DNA from: Bacteroidetes bacterium HGW-Bacteroidetes-5
GTDB taxonomy: Bacteria > Bacteroidota > Bacteroidia > Bacteroidales > UBA932
Assembly: GCA_002842515.1 (NCBI GenBank)
Contig: PHDC01000001.1
Location: 1,116,001-1,180,000, forward strand
Length of the DNA stretch: 64,000 nucleotides
Direction: 5' to 3'
Position numbers and translations under genes: made by a program. This document shows positions 55,408 to 64,000 of the stretch, piece after piece. Below the pieces are notes generated by a model. The model was not told where the DNA came from. It made no database searches and was given only the letters and a program-made list of their open reading frames with translations. Numbering within the stretch: position 1 is the first letter of the stretch; the number at the start of each line of letters is the position of its first letter.

Positions 55408-56604
55408 TTATCTAACCTTAAAATTATAAATCATTGTTCTGTAAATATTCAAAGCCGTCTCCATAATCTGGTCAGAGAATTTGTACCCGCTCCGGTGAAT
55501 ATCCTCTCCATCTGTCCCGTTGCCGATATCAAAAAAGGAGGAGAGAGAATCAAATGCAAAGAAACAGAAGTCATCTGAGCCTCTGGTTGGTTCCTTTGCG
55601 TAGATTATCTCTAATCCGGCACTCTTTGCAGCTGCCTCAACCATTGAGTTTGCGCTGTTATCGTTAACAGTTGCCGGGAATCTGTCAAAGTAGGCAATGG
55701 TCACCTCCAGCTTATCTTCTTCCCCTTTCGCCTTTGCAAACCTCTCCATCATTGAACACAATTTATCAAGGTCTTCATCTGCAAACGAGCGGAGAGTCAT
55801 TCGCAGATAGCCCTCCCCGGGAGTGACACCGTAGTTTATCTCCCCTAATGTAATGTTTACAACAGTGCCTAAGATGAAATCCTTAAAGGACTCTTTATCT
55901 GTGTTCAGACTCTTCATATAGTCTGCTGTAGAGACTATTGCATTATATGGAGATACCGCCTGTTCCGGGTATGCGGCGTGTGAGGGAGAGCCCTTAAAAC
56001 GGACCTCCATCCCCACCGAACCGGCAGCATAGACCCCTTCGTGAATAATGATGGAGTTAAGCGGATAGCCCGGATGATTATGAAGAGCAAATGCGTAGTC
56101 AAATTTAATTCCGAGCTCTTTAAGCTCTTTTGCCATCATTGAGGCCCCCTCTCCAATCTCCTCTGCAGGTTGGAAAAGCAGCCATACAGTACCGTCAAAA
56201 TCTCTGTTTTCCGATACTATCTGCGAAAGACCCAACAGAATTGCCATATGCCCATCGTGCCCGCACAGGTGTTCAAATCCCATCTCTGTCTTGATTGCAT
56301 CCATCTCACAGCGAAACATAACAGAGGGGCCGTTGCCTTTACCTTTATAACCGGCGACAACTCCGTATCCGCCAATGTTTTTATGCAGATAATCCGGCTT
56401 GGTAGGCTCTAAATATCCCAGAAGAATCTTAGCAGTTTGTTCCTCTTTATGAGAGTATTCGGGAGAATTATGCAGAACCTGCCTCATCTTTTTCATCTCA
56501 TTGAATAGCTGCCCTGCCGGGATTTTGTTTTGGGAATTTGCCATTATGCCTGTGAAATTTAGAATTATAAAACCAATAAATTTCAAAATGATAACTCTCT
56601 TCAT
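55408..56604 (-). CDS. M20 family amidohydrolase (aminoacylase/hippurate hydrolase type), exported
   Basis: A 398-residue zinc amidohydrolase with a signal peptide (about 1-23). Metal motifs: CEMDAIK, CGHDGHMAI, FQPAEEIGEGA (catalytic Glu) and a C-terminal GSDDFCFFA. The middle region (about 195-310) is the dimerisation lid. Known relatives deacylate N-acyl amino acids or hippurate. First gene of M20-nitroreductase-DUF5686, 57 bases ahead of the nitroreductase. Confidence 0.92.
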   Translation of the reverse strand: MKRVIILKFIGFIILNFTGIMANSQNKIPAGQLFNEMKKMRQVLHNSPEYSHKEEQTAKILLGYLEPTKPDYLHKNIGGYGVVAGYKGKGNGPSVMFRCEMDAIKTEMGFEHLCGHDGHMAILLGLSQIVSENRDFDGTVWLLFQPAEEIGEGASMMAKELKELGIKFDYAFALHNHPGYPLNSIIIHEGVYAAGSVGMEVRFKGSPSHAAYPEQAVSPYNAIVSTADYMKSLNTDKESFKDFILGTVVNITLGEINYGVTPGEGYLRMTLRSFADEDLDKLCSMMERFAKAKGEEDKLEVTIAYFDRFPATVNDNSANSMVEAAAKSAGLEIIYAKEPTRGSDDFCFFAFDSLSSFFDIGNGTDGEDIHRSGYKFSDQIMETALNIYRTMIYNFKVR

Positions 56605-56618
56605 TTTTGATCTTTTCT

Positions 56619-56626
56619 CAAAAATA
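56619..56626 (-). promoter_or_regulatory. Candidate promoter -7 box for the M20 gene
   Basis: Minus-strand TATTTTTG matches TAnnTTTG about 15 bases before the ATG; very short leader. No clear -33 element. Confidence 0.35.
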
Positions 56627-56699
56627 GAAAATTAATTTGTGAGATTTTTATTTAAGTGGCATTTTTGCGCCTCGCTTTTAGCTCAAATTTTTCGAAATT

Positions 56700-58715
56700 A
56701 TGCACAACAGTAAAATAACCAGGCCCCAAATATCTTTTAAACGCTGGAAAAGAGCCTCCTGGGCTCTGTTTGCCTCAATTGGCAAGATTATACGCATAGG
56801 GGTTCTTTGCGTTACATCCTCGCTGCTTGTGCTTAAAAGCCAACCGATGCTCGCCCAAAGTAAGAGTAAAAATGTGAACGAGACACTAAGGGCTCTGGAG
56901 GAGGTTGTGATAAATACCGAGCGACCCACACAGTTTCAGCCCCTGGTGAGAGTTGTTGCAGTGATACAACAAAAGGAGATAGAGCGGGCAGCCGTTCAAA
57001 ATATTCAGGATCTGCTAAGGTATCTGCAGGGTGTAGATGTACGAAGCAGAGGGAGCGAAGGGGTTCAGGCAGATCTTAACATCCTGGGGGGGACATTCGA
57101 CCAGACAATGGTGATGATAAACGGAGTTAACTTCTCCGACCCTCAGACAGGGCACCACTCGCTAAATATTCCCGTAGATATTTCTCAAATTGAGAGAGTT
57201 GAGGTTCTTCACGGGCCGGGAGCGTGGTCTCAGGGGAGTGTCGCATACGCCGGAGCCATTAACATTATAACAAAAAAACCGGTAAAGAAAAATCTGCAGG
57301 CATCTCTCTCGGGGGGAGAAAAGGGCTATTTTCGAGGCTCTGCCAATATTGGGATTGCCCCCGGCTCCATATTCAAGCGGTGGCAAATTTCCGGACAGGG
57401 GGGCGGTAGCCACAACCGAAGTGATGGTTATACAGATAATACAGATTTTGAGATTTCTAACCTCTACTCAAATATCTCTTTTACCAATAACAGCGGTCAC
57501 TCAATAGATATTCAGGCCGGTTGGCAAAATAAATCTTTCGGCGCCAATAGCTTCTATACTATTGCATATCCTCAGCAGTTTGAAAAAACCCGCCTTTTTC
57601 TATCAAGTATTAAGTATTTATGGGAGAGCAGACGCTCTCAGGTGAGCGCAACTATATATCAGAGAAGGCATCACGACAGATTTGAACTTTTTCGGTACGA
57701 CTCTCCTCTGTGGTACAAAGGGCACAACTACCATATGAACGATGTGGCCGGAATAAATGTTAACGTGGCATACCGCTGGAAAAGGTGGGGTAGCTCTGTT
57801 TTTGGTGCAGATTACAGATATGAGCATATCTACAGCACAGTACTAGGAGATCTTCTCGGGACACCTGTAGAGACACCGGGTGAAGATGGAGTAAGTTTCA
57901 CAAAAGGGAAAAGCAGAAAAACAGCCTCAATTTATTTAAGACACATCCTTCAGCTGGAGAGGTGGCGTTTCTCTGCCGGGGTAATATTTACAAACAGAGT
58001 ATATGCAGGATTTGCTGCAGCATACACAATAAACCCATACCTTGAACTTAACGGCTGGGTTAACAACAGCTACCGCAACCCCACCTTTACAGATCTCTAC
58101 TACAAGAGCCCGACCCAAACCGGTAATATGGGGCTAAAACCGGAGGAGGCACTCTCTGCACAACTTGGGCTAAGATATACAAAACACAAACTTAGAGCCT
58201 CTCTATCTGCCTTTTACCGATATGGATACCGTATCATAGACTGGACAAGGGAGAGCGGAAGCGACCAGTGGAGCGCCAGTAATATCACAAATATAAGATC
58301 TGCAGGTGTAGATTTTAGTGCCTATATCACATTTGAATCCAGTCTTATATCAAGAGCCGGACTCTCATACTCCTGGATGGATGTTTCAAAACAGAGTGCT
58401 GGTGTACACTCCCTCTATGCGACAGATTTTCTCCGGCACAAGGCCGCTCTCAACATTGAGCATAATATTATCTCAAAGCTAAGCGGGCGTTGGGATCTAA
58501 GCTGGCAAAAAAGAGAGGGAAGCTATCTTGGCCCTGCAAACATTGAGACGCCTTACAAAGGTTTTGTTTTAGCCGATTTGAAAATCGTTTGGAACGGGAG
58601 AAACATTAAACCTTTTGCAGAGGCAACCAACCTCTTTAACACAAACTATCTGCACATTGGAAACCTCCCGCAACCAAGACGCTGGGTTAAGGCAGGTGTC
58701 AATATAACCTTGTAG
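56700..58715 (+). CDS. TonB-dependent outer membrane receptor
   Basis: A 671-residue receptor. A long basic N-terminus (about 30 residues) precedes a hydrophobic stretch ending PMLAQ near residue 53, probably a signal peptide. Plug domain about 65-190 (VQNIQDLLRYLQGVDVRSRG, VEVLHGPGAWSQGSVAYAGA), then a barrel ending in WVKAGVNITL. It has no SusC-type N-terminal domain. Size and plug resemble siderophore/cobalamin receptors, but no riboswitch or partner gene is nearby, so the ligand is unknown. Confidence 0.9.
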   Translation: MHNSKITRPQISFKRWKRASWALFASIGKIIRIGVLCVTSSLLVLKSQPMLAQSKSKNVNETLRALEEVVINTERPTQFQPLVRVVAVIQQKEIERAAVQNIQDLLRYLQGVDVRSRGSEGVQADLNILGGTFDQTMVMINGVNFSDPQTGHHSLNIPVDISQIERVEVLHGPGAWSQGSVAYAGAINIITKKPVKKNLQASLSGGEKGYFRGSANIGIAPGSIFKRWQISGQGGGSHNRSDGYTDNTDFEISNLYSNISFTNNSGHSIDIQAGWQNKSFGANSFYTIAYPQQFEKTRLFLSSIKYLWESRRSQVSATIYQRRHHDRFELFRYDSPLWYKGHNYHMNDVAGINVNVAYRWKRWGSSVFGADYRYEHIYSTVLGDLLGTPVETPGEDGVSFTKGKSRKTASIYLRHILQLERWRFSAGVIFTNRVYAGFAAAYTINPYLELNGWVNNSYRNPTFTDLYYKSPTQTGNMGLKPEEALSAQLGLRYTKHKLRASLSAFYRYGYRIIDWTRESGSDQWSASNITNIRSAGVDFSAYITFESSLISRAGLSYSWMDVSKQSAGVHSLYATDFLRHKAALNIEHNIISKLSGRWDLSWQKREGSYLGPANIETPYKGFVLADLKIVWNGRNIKPFAEATNLFNTNYLHIGNLPQPRRWVKAGVNITL

Positions 58716-58805
58716 CGGCAACCATATAATCCGGCGAACATATTTGCCCCTGAATTGTTTTTTAGATTATTAACCATTATTTTAGGAGATTAATCTGTTT
58801 TAAAT

Positions 58806-59621
58806 ATGAAAACCATTATCACAATAGCTGCACTATGCCTTACCCTTACAGTAACAGCTCAAAACACATTCAGCCATAAGAGTAAAAACGCAGAGGTTAT
58901 TCTGTTAAGTGAAGGTCAAAGAGTTAGTAACTTGAATAATCTTATCGGGCTTACCCCTGAGATTATTGCAGATGTTGCCCCCGACAAAACTTACCCCGGA
59001 GCTACCAACGCTTTTCTCATCCGCACAGGCGGCAGGAATATTCTTGTAGATACGGGACACGGCAGGGAGCTGTTCAATAATCTTAAGGCATTTGGAGTAT
59101 CTCCTGAAGATATTGATATAATATTACTGACTCATCTGCACGGAGACCATATTGGAGGGCTTGTAAAAGAGGGTGTGCGAATGTTTCCAAAGGCTGCTCT
59201 CTATCTCTCTAAAAAGGAGTTTGAGAGTGCTTCCGAGAGTGCACTAAAGATTATTAACCACTATTCAAAGGAGATGGTTCAGTTTGAACCAGGCGTTGAT
59301 ACCCCGCTAAAAGTTTATGATAAAATAGAATCTATGGCCTGTTACGGCCACACACCCGGCCATACGGCATTTATTATAGACGACCTTGTGATATGGGGAG
59401 ACCTTACCCACGCAATGGCTCTGCAGATGCCGTATCCAAATATTGCCATTACCTACGACACAGACCCACAGATGGCAATAAAATCACGGCTCAAAATGCT
59501 CGACTACATAGTGCAAAACAGACTCAAAGCAGCCGGAATGCATATCCCATTTCCTGCAATAGGGAGCGTAAAGTCAAATGAAAAGGGAGGATTTGTTTTT
59601 GAACCTCTCTATTTGAAATGA
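58806..59621 (+). CDS. MBL-fold metallo-hydrolase, exported
   Basis: A 271-residue protein with a signal peptide (about 1-19, ending TVTAQ). Metallo-beta-lactamase motifs: LLTHLHGDHIGG near 108, GHTPGHTAF, and the Asp in IWGDLTHA. Architecture resembles AHL-lactonase-like or other lactone/ester hydrolases rather than true beta-lactamases. The 3' end overlaps the convergent propeller gene by 13 bases. Confidence 0.88.
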   Translation: MKTIITIAALCLTLTVTAQNTFSHKSKNAEVILLSEGQRVSNLNNLIGLTPEIIADVAPDKTYPGATNAFLIRTGGRNILVDTGHGRELFNNLKAFGVSPEDIDIILLTHLHGDHIGGLVKEGVRMFPKAALYLSKKEFESASESALKIINHYSKEMVQFEPGVDTPLKVYDKIESMACYGHTPGHTAFIIDDLVIWGDLTHAMALQMPYPNIAITYDTDPQMAIKSRLKMLDYIVQNRLKAAGMHIPFPAIGSVKSNEKGGFVFEPLYLK

Positions 59622-60760
59622 TAGATAATATAGAGAGGATTATCGTTTTCCGGATTATGAGACTCTATAGTTTTAATATCTTCGCTCTTTAACACCTTTT
59701 TTAGAGCGGGGATATCAACTTCATTGTAATTAATTATTACCGAATTGCCCCAGGATGAAGTCAAACTTAGCTTAAGCCCCTCTTTGGTCTCAAAGAAAAC
59801 GTAGCTTTTTCCCTTTTGCTTCTCTTTTATCACATTAATAAATTTATGCGGCCAGCCAGAGACCAAGGTTGTAGCTCTGAATTTGTCTGTCTCGAACCCT
59901 CCGTATGAATAGTATGCAGGGAATTTCGGGTTCTCGTGTCTCTCTTTGAACCTTTGTAACTGGCTCTCTTTTGTAGGAGTTTTTCCTCTGAAGCTTAAAT
60001 CATATTCAACTAAATCCTGCATCTGTTTTAGAGTATAATTTTTCTCTCCGAAATCCCAACTGTAAACAGAGCGGCAGGTTGTATCCGATAAATTAAGAAC
60101 CTCATTTTTCAACCCTACATTATTAAAGTAGAGAGAGTCTTTATAATAGTATGACTTCCTGAAAGGTGGAAACGACATACTAAAATCAACTGTTGTAGGC
60201 ACAAATCCCTTTGATAGAGTTGCGGTAGATTTTGAATAGTAGTATGCATAAAAGTCATAGCCCCAGGTAAAAAAGAGCAGTTTGTCCTTATCTATTGCAT
60301 ATACTTCATTGTAAGCTCTTAAATCCGGAGGTAATTGTACTTTAGAGATAAAATTCCCATCCAGGTCATAGTTGATCAATATACCCCAGGGCACTAACAC
60401 CATCAGTTGATCCAGGAAGGGGTCTACATTAAAATGTCCCGAGTATGTAAACTCCTGAGGCCCTCTGCCCTGATTGTTCATTTTAAACAGAAACCTCCCT
60501 TTTGAGTCAAAACAGTATATAACCTGTTTCTCTCCAGACATTATATAGAGCCTGTTTTTGTGCAAAACAATCCCAGAAGTGCGACTGAGCAGAACATCTT
60601 TTGTTGTCTCAAGCTGAACAACAGAGATAGAGTCTACAAAATCAAAAATTGAGACGCTGTCTCTTCTTTCGATATTAATTTGAGCATTGGTGCTATCATT
60701 GGGGCTACAGGAGATGATAAGCAAAACCAGAGTGGTTGCAGCTAAAATTACTTTTTTCAT
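59609..60760 (-). CDS. 6-bladed beta-propeller lipoprotein
   Basis: A 383-residue lipoprotein starting MKKVILAATTLVLLIISC with lipobox IISC (C18). The open frame runs 33 codons further upstream but that is not signal-like. The body matches the 6-bladed beta-propeller family common in Bacteroidota (DSISVVQLETTKDVLLSRTS, YCFDSKGRFLFKMNNQGRGP). Function unknown. The 207-base divergent spacer to the next gene (60761-60967) is AT-rich and holds only a 9-base direct repeat (ATGTAACCA at 60802 and 60892). Confidence 0.82.
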   Translation of the reverse strand: MKKVILAATTLVLLIISCSPNDSTNAQINIERRDSVSIFDFVDSISVVQLETTKDVLLSRTSGIVLHKNRLYIMSGEKQVIYCFDSKGRFLFKMNNQGRGPQEFTYSGHFNVDPFLDQLMVLVPWGILINYDLDGNFISKVQLPPDLRAYNEVYAIDKDKLLFFTWGYDFYAYYYSKSTATLSKGFVPTTVDFSMSFPPFRKSYYYKDSLYFNNVGLKNEVLNLSDTTCRSVYSWDFGEKNYTLKQMQDLVEYDLSFRGKTPTKESQLQRFKERHENPKFPAYYSYGGFETDKFRATTLVSGWPHKFINVIKEKQKGKSYVFFETKEGLKLSLTSSWGNSVIINYNEVDIPALKKVLKSEDIKTIESHNPENDNPLYIIYHFK

Positions 60761-60967
60761 AAAATATGAGTTAAAAATAAGAGTTGGGAATTTCACATTA
60801 AATGTAACCAATAAACTGATAATAAACAAATAATCACATATCTGTAAAGAAAAGTTCAATCAAACAATAAAAAGAGTTTAAAAAAAGACCTATGTAACCA
60901 TTTTTAGTTTAATTTTACGAGATTATGGCTTAAAATAATACGATATTAATATAAAAATCTATTGATT

Positions 60968-63043
60968 ATGAAGAGTAAATTACTGGTTATGTTAGTTTCA
61001 TCGGCAGTTATGGCCTCATCCTGTACAGGAGAGGGAGGAGAAAAAACGACGGAGACGCCAATCGGCAGAAGCTCCATTGAGGTTGTTAATGGCATTATGA
61101 CCCCCGAGATAATGCACAATTTGGGCAAGGTTACAGACCCGCAGGTATCTCCGGACGGAAAAGAGATTCTTTATGGTGTATCCTTTACAAGCATTGCGGA
61201 GAATAAGAATAACCGCGAGTTGTTCATTATGGATATAGATGGTTCAAACAACCGCCAGATAACCTCAACAGTAAAGAGTGAAAACAACGCCCGCTGGATT
61301 AACGAAGGTAAAGAGATTCTCTACCTTATGAGCGGCCAACTCTGGAAAATGAACAGGGATGGATCTAACCCGGTTAAAGTTGGTGAGTATGGAGAGGGTA
61401 TTTCGGAATTTGAACTCTCTCCCGCAAAGGATAAGATTCTCTTCGTATCCGAGGTAAAATCTATCCAGACATCCAAAGATTTATGGAGTGACCTTGACAA
61501 AGGGAGCGGCAGGATGATAGACAAACTTATGTATCGTCACTGGGACCATTTTGTAGAGGCTATCCCACACCCCTTTATTGCAGGTTTTAATGGCAGTGCA
61601 ATTGCAGATGTTGTTGATATTCTTGAGGGAGAGCCTTATGAATCTCCAACAATGCCGTTGAGTGGAATTGAGCAGCTCAGCTGGAGGCCCGACGGTAAAA
61701 AGGTTCTCTATGCATCCAGAAAAGTTGTGGGCCGCGAATATGCCTACTCTACAAATACAGATATCTATCTATATGACATTGATACTAAGAGTCACGAAAA
61801 CCTCACCGATGGTATGCCTGGATACGATACAGACCCTGTATTCTCTCCTGACGGAACCCATTTTGCCTGGCTAAGTATGGAGAGAGCCGGCTATGAGGCA
61901 GATAAATCCCGTCTTTTTATAATGAATCTGCAGACAAAAGAGAAGAGAGATCTTACCCGTAATTTTGCATACAATGCAGAGAGCCCTGTATGGTTACCCG
62001 ATGGATCCGGGCTCTATTTCAACTCTTGCGTAAAGGCTCTTACAGGAATTTATCAGATAAATATTGCAGACGAGACTATCCGCAAAATAACCGAAGGGTG
62101 GTATGACTTCGGCGGAGTCTCAGTTGCAGGTGACAAGTTAATCGCTCTCTACAGGAGTATGTCGCAGCCAAACGAGATTGTGTCGGTAGACCCTATAACC
62201 GGTGAGTACACACAGATATCTAAAGAGAACGAGCATCTGCTCAAACAGATAACAATGGGTAAGGTAGAGGAGAGATGGATAAAAACCGTAGACAATAAAG
62301 ATATGCATATGTGGGTGGTCTATCCTCCGGGATTTGACCCGGCAAAAAAATATCCGGCTCTGCTATTCTGTATGGGTGGCCCACAGGGGACACTTAGCCA
62401 GAACTGGTCATATCGGTGGAACTTCCAGCTGATGGCAGCCAACGGATATGTGGTTATCCTTCCAAACAGAAGAGGAACATCTGCCTTTGGGTTGGAGTGG
62501 GGAGAGCAGATCTCGGGTGACTATATCGGGCTCAATATGCAGGACTACCTCTCCTCTGTTAAGGAGATGACCAGGGAGAGCTATATTGGCAAGGTTGGTG
62601 CTGTAGGCGCAAGTTATGGCGGTTACTCCATCTTCTACCTTGCAGGTATTCACAAAGGTGTTTTCAGCGCGTTTGTGGCTCACGCCGGAATCTTTAACCA
62701 GGAGCATATGTATATGACAACAGAGGAGCTGTGGTTCCCACACTGGGATAACGGAGGGGCACCCTGGGACGACAATGCCACAGCAAAGAGGCACTATGCA
62801 AACTCTCCTCACAAGCTGGTTAAGAACTGGAATACCCCAATTCTTGTTACACACGGGGAGCTTGACTACAGAGTTCCGGTTGACCAGGGGATGGCGGCGT
62901 TCAATGCAGCTCAGGCTCTGGGAGTTCCTTCGGAGTTGCTGCTCTTTCCGGATGAGAATCACTGGATTTTAAAGCCACAAAACAGCGTTCAGTGGAACAG
63001 GGTCTTCTACCGCTGGCTGGACAAATGGCTTAAACCCGAATAG
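60968..63043 (+). CDS. S9 family peptidase (prolyl oligopeptidase/DPP type) lipoprotein
   Basis: A 691-residue exported serine peptidase. Start at the ATG at 60968; a TTG two codons upstream is not needed. Signal peptide with lipobox SSC (about C18). Residues 45-410 form a beta-propeller (WD40-like PD40 repeats: PQVSPDGKEILYG, DPVFSPDGTHFAWL). The alpha/beta-hydrolase domain has the triad S549 (GASYGGYS), D633 (ELDYRVP) and H665 (ENHWIL). It would cut short peptides outside the cytoplasm. Followed by a second peptidase gene of related type. Confidence 0.94.
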   Translation: MKSKLLVMLVSSAVMASSCTGEGGEKTTETPIGRSSIEVVNGIMTPEIMHNLGKVTDPQVSPDGKEILYGVSFTSIAENKNNRELFIMDIDGSNNRQITSTVKSENNARWINEGKEILYLMSGQLWKMNRDGSNPVKVGEYGEGISEFELSPAKDKILFVSEVKSIQTSKDLWSDLDKGSGRMIDKLMYRHWDHFVEAIPHPFIAGFNGSAIADVVDILEGEPYESPTMPLSGIEQLSWRPDGKKVLYASRKVVGREYAYSTNTDIYLYDIDTKSHENLTDGMPGYDTDPVFSPDGTHFAWLSMERAGYEADKSRLFIMNLQTKEKRDLTRNFAYNAESPVWLPDGSGLYFNSCVKALTGIYQINIADETIRKITEGWYDFGGVSVAGDKLIALYRSMSQPNEIVSVDPITGEYTQISKENEHLLKQITMGKVEERWIKTVDNKDMHMWVVYPPGFDPAKKYPALLFCMGGPQGTLSQNWSYRWNFQLMAANGYVVILPNRRGTSAFGLEWGEQISGDYIGLNMQDYLSSVKEMTRESYIGKVGAVGASYGGYSIFYLAGIHKGVFSAFVAHAGIFNQEHMYMTTEELWFPHWDNGGAPWDDNATAKRHYANSPHKLVKNWNTPILVTHGELDYRVPVDQGMAAFNAAQALGVPSELLLFPDENHWILKPQNSVQWNRVFYRWLDKWLKPE

Positions 63044-63066
63044 TATCAAATGAATGGAATCAATTA

Positions 63067-63100
63067 AATAATTACATACAAAGCAATAATTACATACAAA
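63067..63100 (+). repeat. Two direct copies of a 16-base repeat before the second S9-type gene
   Basis: AATAATTACATACAAA occurs at 63067-63082 and again at 63085-63100 (18-base period), 10 bases before the ATG at 63110. Exact match. Could be an operator, a slippage duplication or a translation-affecting leader. Confidence 0.7.
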
Positions 63101-63109
63101 CAAGAAGTG

Positions 63110-64000
63110 ATGAAGAGAATTTTACTATTTACGGCACTGATTCTTACGGTCTCTTTTGCAACTGCGCAAAAAAAACCTCTGGATCACAGCGTTTATGACG
63201 GTTGGAAGAGTGTGGGAGCATTCAATATGACCGAAGATGGCAAATACACCATATTTATGGTTAACCCGCAGGAGGGCGATAACTACCTTGTCTCAATGAA
63301 TCTTATAAATTTTACAAGAGATTCTATAGCAAGAGTAAATGGTCCTAAGATGACAGACGACGGAAAATTTGTCGCAGCAACAATAAAACCTACATTTAAT
63401 CAGAGCAGAGATGCCCGCATTAAGAAGGTTAAGCCGGAGCTTATGCCTAAAGACACTTTGGGAATCTACAATATCCAGACAAAAGAGCTTAAGAAGATTC
63501 CGTATCTTAAAGAGTTTAAAATTGGCCGCTACGGCAAGGATTTTATAGCTTTTAAAACAACTCCTCCTGCAGATACAAGCAAGAGCAAAAAGCCTGTTAA
63601 AAAGGATAAGGATGAGGGCGAAAATGTGATGGTATATCAACTATCTACAGGGATGATTGATACACTTAAATTTGTTTCGGATTATGATTTTACAAAAGGG
63701 GGAGACTCACTCTTCTTTGCTACAAGACCTAACTCAAAGGATAGTGTTAATAAACCCGGTCTTTTCCTATATATCCCAAAGACAAAATCCATTACTACCC
63801 TTTACAATTACCACCTCAAACAGAGTGTTAAACTACCGTTGGTAAGTAAGGATAACAAACATATGGCATTCTATGCCAAACTGGATACAACCAAGAATAA
63901 AGATAAATTCATCTCTATTCTCTACTACAACGCAACACTGCCTCAGGCGAAACTGGTAATTGATAATAATTTAACCGGAATGCCGGAAGGAATGAGAATC
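63110..64000 (+). CDS. Prolyl oligopeptidase-family serine peptidase, N-terminal part (cut by window edge)
   Basis: The ATG at 63110 opens a frame that runs to the right edge (297 codons). It begins with a signal peptide (MKRILLFTALILTVSFATAQ) and continues KKPLDHSVYDGWKSVGAFNM. The N-terminal part is propeller-like (TEDGKYTIFMVNPQEGD, DDGKFVAATIK), as in the large (about 900 residue) S9-type peptidases of Bacteroidales. The catalytic domain lies outside the window. It follows the S9 lipoprotein gene by 66 bases and is probably co-transcribed. Confidence 0.78.
   Translation, partial: MKRILLFTALILTVSFATAQKKPLDHSVYDGWKSVGAFNMTEDGKYTIFMVNPQEGDNYLVSMNLINFTRDSIARVNGPKMTDDGKFVAATIKPTFNQSRDARIKKVKPELMPKDTLGIYNIQTKELKKIPYLKEFKIGRYGKDFIAFKTTPPADTSKSKKPVKKDKDEGENVMVYQLSTGMIDTLKFVSDYDFTKGGDSLFFATRPNSKDSVNKPGLFLYIPKTKSITTLYNYHLKQSVKLPLVSKDNKHMAFYAKLDTTKNKDKFISILYYNATLPQAKLVIDNNLTGMPEGMRI

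Noticed and set aside
56605..56699. Cobalamin riboswitch before the TonB-dependent receptor
   Set aside because: Only 95 bases separate it from the divergent gene, too short for a complete cobalamin element, and no B12-box-like sequence was seen.
60761..60967. ATGTAACCA direct repeat (60802 and 60892) as an operator
   Set aside because: Only nine bases in an AT-rich spacer, 90 bases apart, without symmetry; chance occurrence is plausible.
1..64000. tRNA or rRNA genes, CRISPR array, insertion sequence or prophage
   Set aside because: Intergenic spaces are almost all under 110 bases, with a maximum near 210. None shows tRNA-like ends, regular spacer repeats, or transposase or integrase genes.

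Overview
The window looks like a chromosomal segment of a Bacteroidota bacterium, most likely order Bacteroidales. The evidence is a SusC/SusD pair with ECF sigma factor and FecR, phylum-typical families (GSCFA, DUF4294, DUF3098, DUF4270, DUF5686), TAnnTTTG promoter boxes in many intergenic spaces, almost no Shine-Dalgarno sequences, and zinc-free forms of S14 and Tgt. I cannot fix the family. Coding density is very high: no gene-free stretch exceeds about 210 bases. I saw no rRNA, tRNA, CRISPR array or insertion sequence.

Layout. 1-3.3 kb (minus): two membrane-anchored M23 peptidases, a MerR regulator, a Nif3-family protein and a truncated zinc-ribbon protein. 3.4-9.1 kb (plus): alaS, an LptF/G-type permease, fmt and thiamine pyrophosphokinase, ending at a strong terminator shared with a convergent HU gene. 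9.6-17.5 kb: GSCFA protein and queG, a GalE-like threonine dehydrogenase, a second LptF/G permease with tgt, a CNT nucleoside transporter, and a cysteine-synthase relative with a Cys-rich tail. 17.6-28.4 kb (minus): rplP to rplQ, that is the distal S10 operon plus the spc and alpha operons, including secY, map, infA, rpmJ and rpoA.

28.5-44.0 kb (minus) is the most distinctive region. It is a roughly 15.5 kb run of ten co-directional genes: ECF sigma, FecR, SusC, SusD, an exported Ntn hydrolase, an N-formylglutamate-amidohydrolase-like lipoprotein, a secreted BPL_N/GATase1-like protein, an M14 carboxypeptidase, a GltS glutamate symporter and an M19 dipeptidase. No carbohydrate enzyme is present. 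I read it as a SusCD locus for peptides or acyl/glutamyl amino-acid conjugates, with glutamate as a plausible end product. It abuts rplP exactly where rpsC is normally found, so the S10 operon is split here; a good promoter and an attenuator-like hairpin lie at the junction.

44.2-52.2 kb: DUF4294, an LpxH-UppP-DUF3098-FtsX envelope cluster, a degenerate GT5-like protein coupled to a DUF4270 lipoprotein, fabF-acpP and purN. 52.2-64 kb: DUF5686 outer-membrane protein coupled to an exported nitroreductase and an M20 amidohydrolase, a TonB-dependent receptor, an exported MBL hydrolase, a beta-propeller lipoprotein, and two S9-type peptidases, the last cut by the window edge.
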